Source of the DNA: Bacillus sp. (in: firmicutes)
GTDB lineage: Bacteria > Bacillota > Bacilli > Bacillales > Salisediminibacteriaceae
DNA: 53,116 bases
Direction: 5' to 3'
NCBI GenBank assembly: GCA_003560495.1
Contig: PWLM01000254.1
Span: 1-53,116 of the forward strand
Within the stretch, counting starts at the first letter, position 1. Each line of letters starts with the position of its first letter. Shown one piece after another: positions 50,559 to 53,116 of the stretch. The translations under genes and the position numbers were made by a program. The notes beneath the pieces are model-generated. The model was not told where the DNA came from. It saw only the letters and a list, made by a program, of their open reading frames with translations, and searched no databases.

Positions 50559-53116
50559 ATGGCAGACAATCTGTCACGGAAAGCAAGAAGATCTGAGAAT
50601 AAATCTGCACAGAAGAATAAAACGGAAAGAAAGACCGGCCTGTTACAGAAAGATTGGCTGAAAAAGACGATTCTCGTTTTAATGATTCTTCTTCTCGTCG
50701 GGGTCATAGCAGGAGGTATCAGTGCTTTTGCAATTATACGGGGTGCTCCGGATCTGGACCACGAACAGCTGACGCTGGCACAGAACCCTGAAATTCTCGA
50801 CATGAACGGCGAAGTAGTAACTACACTCGAAAGTTCTGAAAACAGACGGTCAGCAGATATTGAAGAAGTTCCAGAAGTAATGAAAGATGCTGTCCTGTCA
50901 ATTGAAGACGCCAGATTTTATGATCATTTTGGTATCGACCTGCGCAGGGTAGGCGGAGCTGTTGTGGCCAATTTCAGGAGCGGCTTCGGCAGTGAAGGTG
51001 CGAGTACTATCACTCAGCAGGTCGTTAAAAACCTGTATTTCGATTTTGATAAAACAATAACCCGGAAACTTCAGGAACAGTATCTCGCAGTACAGCTGGA
51101 GCAGCATTATACAAAAGATCAGATTCTCGAAATGTATGTCAATGCTATTTATTTTTCAGATGGGCGCTATGGAATTGTAGAAGCGGCCAATTATTACTTC
51201 AGCAAAGATCTTTCTGAACTGAACATTGAAGATGCGGCTCTTCTTGCCGGTATTCCACAGCGGCCGACGGCCCATAATCCTTTTAATCATCCCGAAGCTG
51301 CTGAAAATCGCCGAAATACAGTTATCGACAGAATGGTCTACTACGATAAAATTTCCGAGCAGGAAGGTGAACAGGCGAAAAGCGTACCGATCGAAGACCA
51401 GCTTGAAAAAAGTGAGCGGGAAACAGGGCAGTACCAGTCCTATATTGATGAAGTGCTGAACGAAGTTGAAAATATCGACGGTATTGAGTCCTCCGATATT
51501 TATACAGGTGGTATGACTATTCATACAAACCTGGACCCGAACCTTCAGGAACATGTAGAAACTGTGATGCAGTCAGATGAATATGTACAGTTTCCCGACG
51601 AGTATATGCAGGCTGGTATTACTTTAATGAACACTAAAAACGGCCAGGTCCACGCCATCGGTGGAATGCGTGAAGAAGCCGAAGCTGCCAGAGGGTATAA
51701 CTGGGCGACTAATCCGAGCCGTCAGGCCGGGTCCACGAGTAAACCTATATTCGCCTACGGACCTGCAATTGACAACGAACAATGGTCTACTTATCACCAG
51801 CTGACAGACGAACCTCACCAATATTCTGATGCAGATAATACCCCTGTTACTAACTTTAACAGTGACAGTTATCGGGGCGATGTTTCCATGAGGGAGGCAT
51901 TGAAGGACTCACTTAATATTCCCGCTGTTAAAGCTCTTCAGGAAACCGGCCTTAGTAACTCACAGGAATTTGCGGAACGTCTGGGTATCGAAGTGGAAAC
52001 GATGGTCGAGTCCTATGCCCTTGGGGCAAATGGAGTATCTTCATTCGATATGGCCGGAGCATACGGAGCTTTTGGCAATCAGGGTAACTTCAATGAGCCG
52101 CACACCGTCCGCCAGGTGGAATTTCCCGACGGGCAGATTATCGATATGAGCCCAGAAGAAACACGTGCTATGAATGATTACACAGCTTTTATGATTTCAG
52201 ATATGCTGCGTGACGTTCTGACAGACGGAACAGCTTCCAGATTGCAGCTCGGAGATTTTGATGTTGCAGGAAAAACCGGCTCCAGCAACTTCACAGAGGA
52301 AGACAGGGAAAGATATAATATTCCTTCCGGCGGACAGCCTGATGCCTGGTTTGTCGGATATTCCCCTGAACTGACGGCCTCTGTGTGGACCGGCTATCCT
52401 TCCCATGCGGATGGATACATTTCAAGGGATAACAATGAGCATCACGTTTCTATGGATATTTTTGAAGCGGTCATGAATTACTCACACGAAGGAATAGAAA
52501 CAGGAAATTTCAATCAGCCTGATTCTGTTGTTGAGGTAGCGATTGAGGAATCAACCGGCCTTCTTCCAAGCAGTAATACCCCTGAAAGTGAAATAATACG
52601 TGAATATTTTGTAAGGGGAAATGAACCGGAATCTGTTTCAGAGGAGTTTGAATCAGAAGATGCATCCGGCATTCAAGGGCTGAGTGCCTCTTACAATGAA
52701 GAAAATGATTCTATCGACATTGAATGGAGCTTTCCAGAGGAGGAACTTGACACTTTCAGTCTCCTTGTTGAAGCTTCTGCATCCGGTTCAGATACCTTCA
52801 CAACGATCGATACGACAAAACAAATGAACGCTTCCATCAGCGGCCCTAATTCGGGAGAAACTTACACTATTCGCGTCACTCCCGTAGATGAAGATGATGA
52901 AGCTGCAGGTGATTCTTCTTCTGTTGAAGTAACTGTACCTGAGGAAACAGAAGATGAAAACAACAACGAAAACACAAATAATGAAGAAGAAAATGAAGAA
53001 GAAAATGAGCAGCAGAACAATCAGGAAAATGAATCACCGGAGAATGAAAATAACATCGGAAACGAGAATAATAGCGAAAACAATGAAAACAATGAAAACA
53101 ATGAAAACAATGAAAA
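50559..53116 (+). CDS. ponA: Penicillin-binding protein 1A (bifunctional), 3-prime end cut off
   Basis: PonA polymerises and cross-links peptidoglycan outside the membrane. The 852 residues present comprise a basic cytoplasmic head, a membrane segment (36-60), and a GT51 glycosyltransferase with catalytic Glu116 in EDARFYDHFG and GASTITQQVVKN. The transpeptidase has Ser392-Lys395 (STSK), SLN at 451-453 and KTG at 572-574. A fibronectin-III-like domain lies near 700-785. A low-complexity Asn/Glu tail follows, made of codon repeats, and runs to the window edge. The ATG at 50559 follows AGAAAGGA. The stop is outside. B. subtilis PonA also ends with an FN3 domain and a low-complexity tail, so the tail is unlikely to be a fault. 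Confidence 0.96.
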   Translation, partial: MADNLSRKARRSENKSAQKNKTERKTGLLQKDWLKKTILVLMILLLVGVIAGGISAFAIIRGAPDLDHEQLTLAQNPEILDMNGEVVTTLESSENRRSADIEEVPEVMKDAVLSIEDARFYDHFGIDLRRVGGAVVANFRSGFGSEGASTITQQVVKNLYFDFDKTITRKLQEQYLAVQLEQHYTKDQILEMYVNAIYFSDGRYGIVEAANYYFSKDLSELNIEDAALLAGIPQRPTAHNPFNHPEAAENRRNTVIDRMVYYDKISEQEGEQAKSVPIEDQLEKSERETGQYQSYIDEVLNEVENIDGIESSDIYTGGMTIHTNLDPNLQEHVETVMQSDEYVQFPDEYMQAGITLMNTKNGQVHAIGGMREEAEAARGYNWATNPSRQAGSTSKPIFAYGPAIDNEQWSTYHQLTDEPHQYSDADNTPVTNFNSDSYRGDVSMREALKDSLNIPAVKALQETGLSNSQEFAERLGIEVETMVESYALGANGVSSFDMAGAYGAFGNQGNFNEPHTVRQVEFPDGQIIDMSPEETRAMNDYTAFMISDMLRDVLTDGTASRLQLGDFDVAGKTGSSNFTEEDRERYNIPSGGQPDAWFVGYSPELTASVWTGYPSHADGYISRDNNEHHVSMDIFEAVMNYSHEGIETGNFNQPDSVVEVAIEESTGLLPSSNTPESEIIREYFVRGNEPESVSEEFESEDASGIQGLSASYNEENDSIDIEWSFPEEELDTFSLLVEASASGSDTFTTIDTTKQMNASISGPNSGETYTIRVTPVDEDDEAAGDSSSVEVTVPEETEDENNNENTNNEEENEEENEQQNNQENESPENENNIGNENNSENNENNENNENNE
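53076..53116 (+). repeat. 9-base tandem repeat in the ponA tail
   Basis: GAAAACAAT is repeated four times in full (53076-53111) and again in part to the window end, encoding Glu-Asn-Asn units. Nearby bases (52960-53075) hold looser AAC/GAA repeats. Such tracts change length by slippage in multiples of three codons and keep the frame. Confidence 0.9.

Noticed and set aside
1-53116. Prophage, insertion sequence, CRISPR array, toxin-antitoxin or defence island
   Set aside because: I looked for transposase, integrase, phage, Cas and restriction motifs and for regularly spaced repeats and found none. The gene content is that of a chromosomal core region.

Overview
The window reads as chromosome of a Gram-positive, endospore-former-type Bacillaceae bacterium of roughly mid-40s GC content. 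Evidence: strong AGGAGG ribosome sites, frequent TTG and GTG starts, Bacillus-type gene pairs (dgk-dck, ydbS-ydbT, recU-ponA with divergent yppE, odhA-odhB, tatA-tatC), a yteA-family gene, patA and a lysine riboswitch. The acidic proteins and the E/K-rich linker of OdhB fit a salt- or alkali-adapted relative such as Alkalicoccus or Salipaludibacillus, but the genus is a guess. I see no prophage, insertion sequence, CRISPR array, rRNA or tRNA gene.

Layout. 1-2.2 kb: edge of a DAO-type FAD oxidoreductase, then dapA behind a lysine riboswitch and terminator. 2.2-6.4 kb: a gene-free GC-rich patch, an AI-2E-family membrane protein, a divergent PRPP-synthetase paralogue, pssA and a yteA-family gene. 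6.4-12.4 kb, minus strand: a lone phosphofructokinase with altered substrate-site residues, a HAD hydrolase, rlmN, a membrane-anchored serine protease and a carotenoid-desaturase-like enzyme. 12.8-18.3 kb: odhAB behind a promoter with a cre-like palindrome, and patA. 18.5-24.8 kb: a membrane protein, an anchored esterase, an ABC-class ATPase, msrAB, a small four-Cys protein and a dipeptidase. 24.8-31.2 kb: fumC divergent from acsA, a ctaM-like gene with an unusual start, an MFS exporter with an overlapping small gene, and a patatin. 31.4-37.3 kb: a DegV protein, dgk-dck, tatA/tatC, an NRDE protein and an NCS1 permease. 37.5-40.8 kb: a TelA-family gene with two poorly known neighbours. 40.8-44.2 kb: a minus-strand run of a CvfC/YpgR protein, a 70-residue sigma-1.1-like protein, ydbS and ydbT. 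44.4-48.6 kb: a metallophosphoesterase, kynB with two thioredoxin-fold genes, pncA with a small gene, and cbpA. 48.9-53.1 kb: a lipoprotein and yppE divergent from recU-ponA, with ponA cut by the window edge.

How the genes fit together. Central metabolism is prominent: the 2-oxoglutarate dehydrogenase E1/E2 pair, fumarase, acetyl-CoA synthetase and phosphofructokinase. Lysine/diaminopimelate synthesis is represented by dapA and patA at separate loci. Nucleotide supply includes dgk, dck, a Prs-like protein, pncA and a nucleobase permease. Envelope functions include ponA, pssA, tatAC, ydbST and the dipeptidase. Redox repair and thiol chemistry are represented by msrAB and the CxxC proteins.

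The least ordinary items are the phosphofructokinase with Lys162 and Phe249, the Prs paralogue with a changed PRPP loop, the TelA-associated trio, the free-standing sigma-1.1-like protein, the kynB-thioredoxin operon, and a CtaM-like gene that seems to begin at ATT or to carry a frameshift. None is proven here to be a new system.
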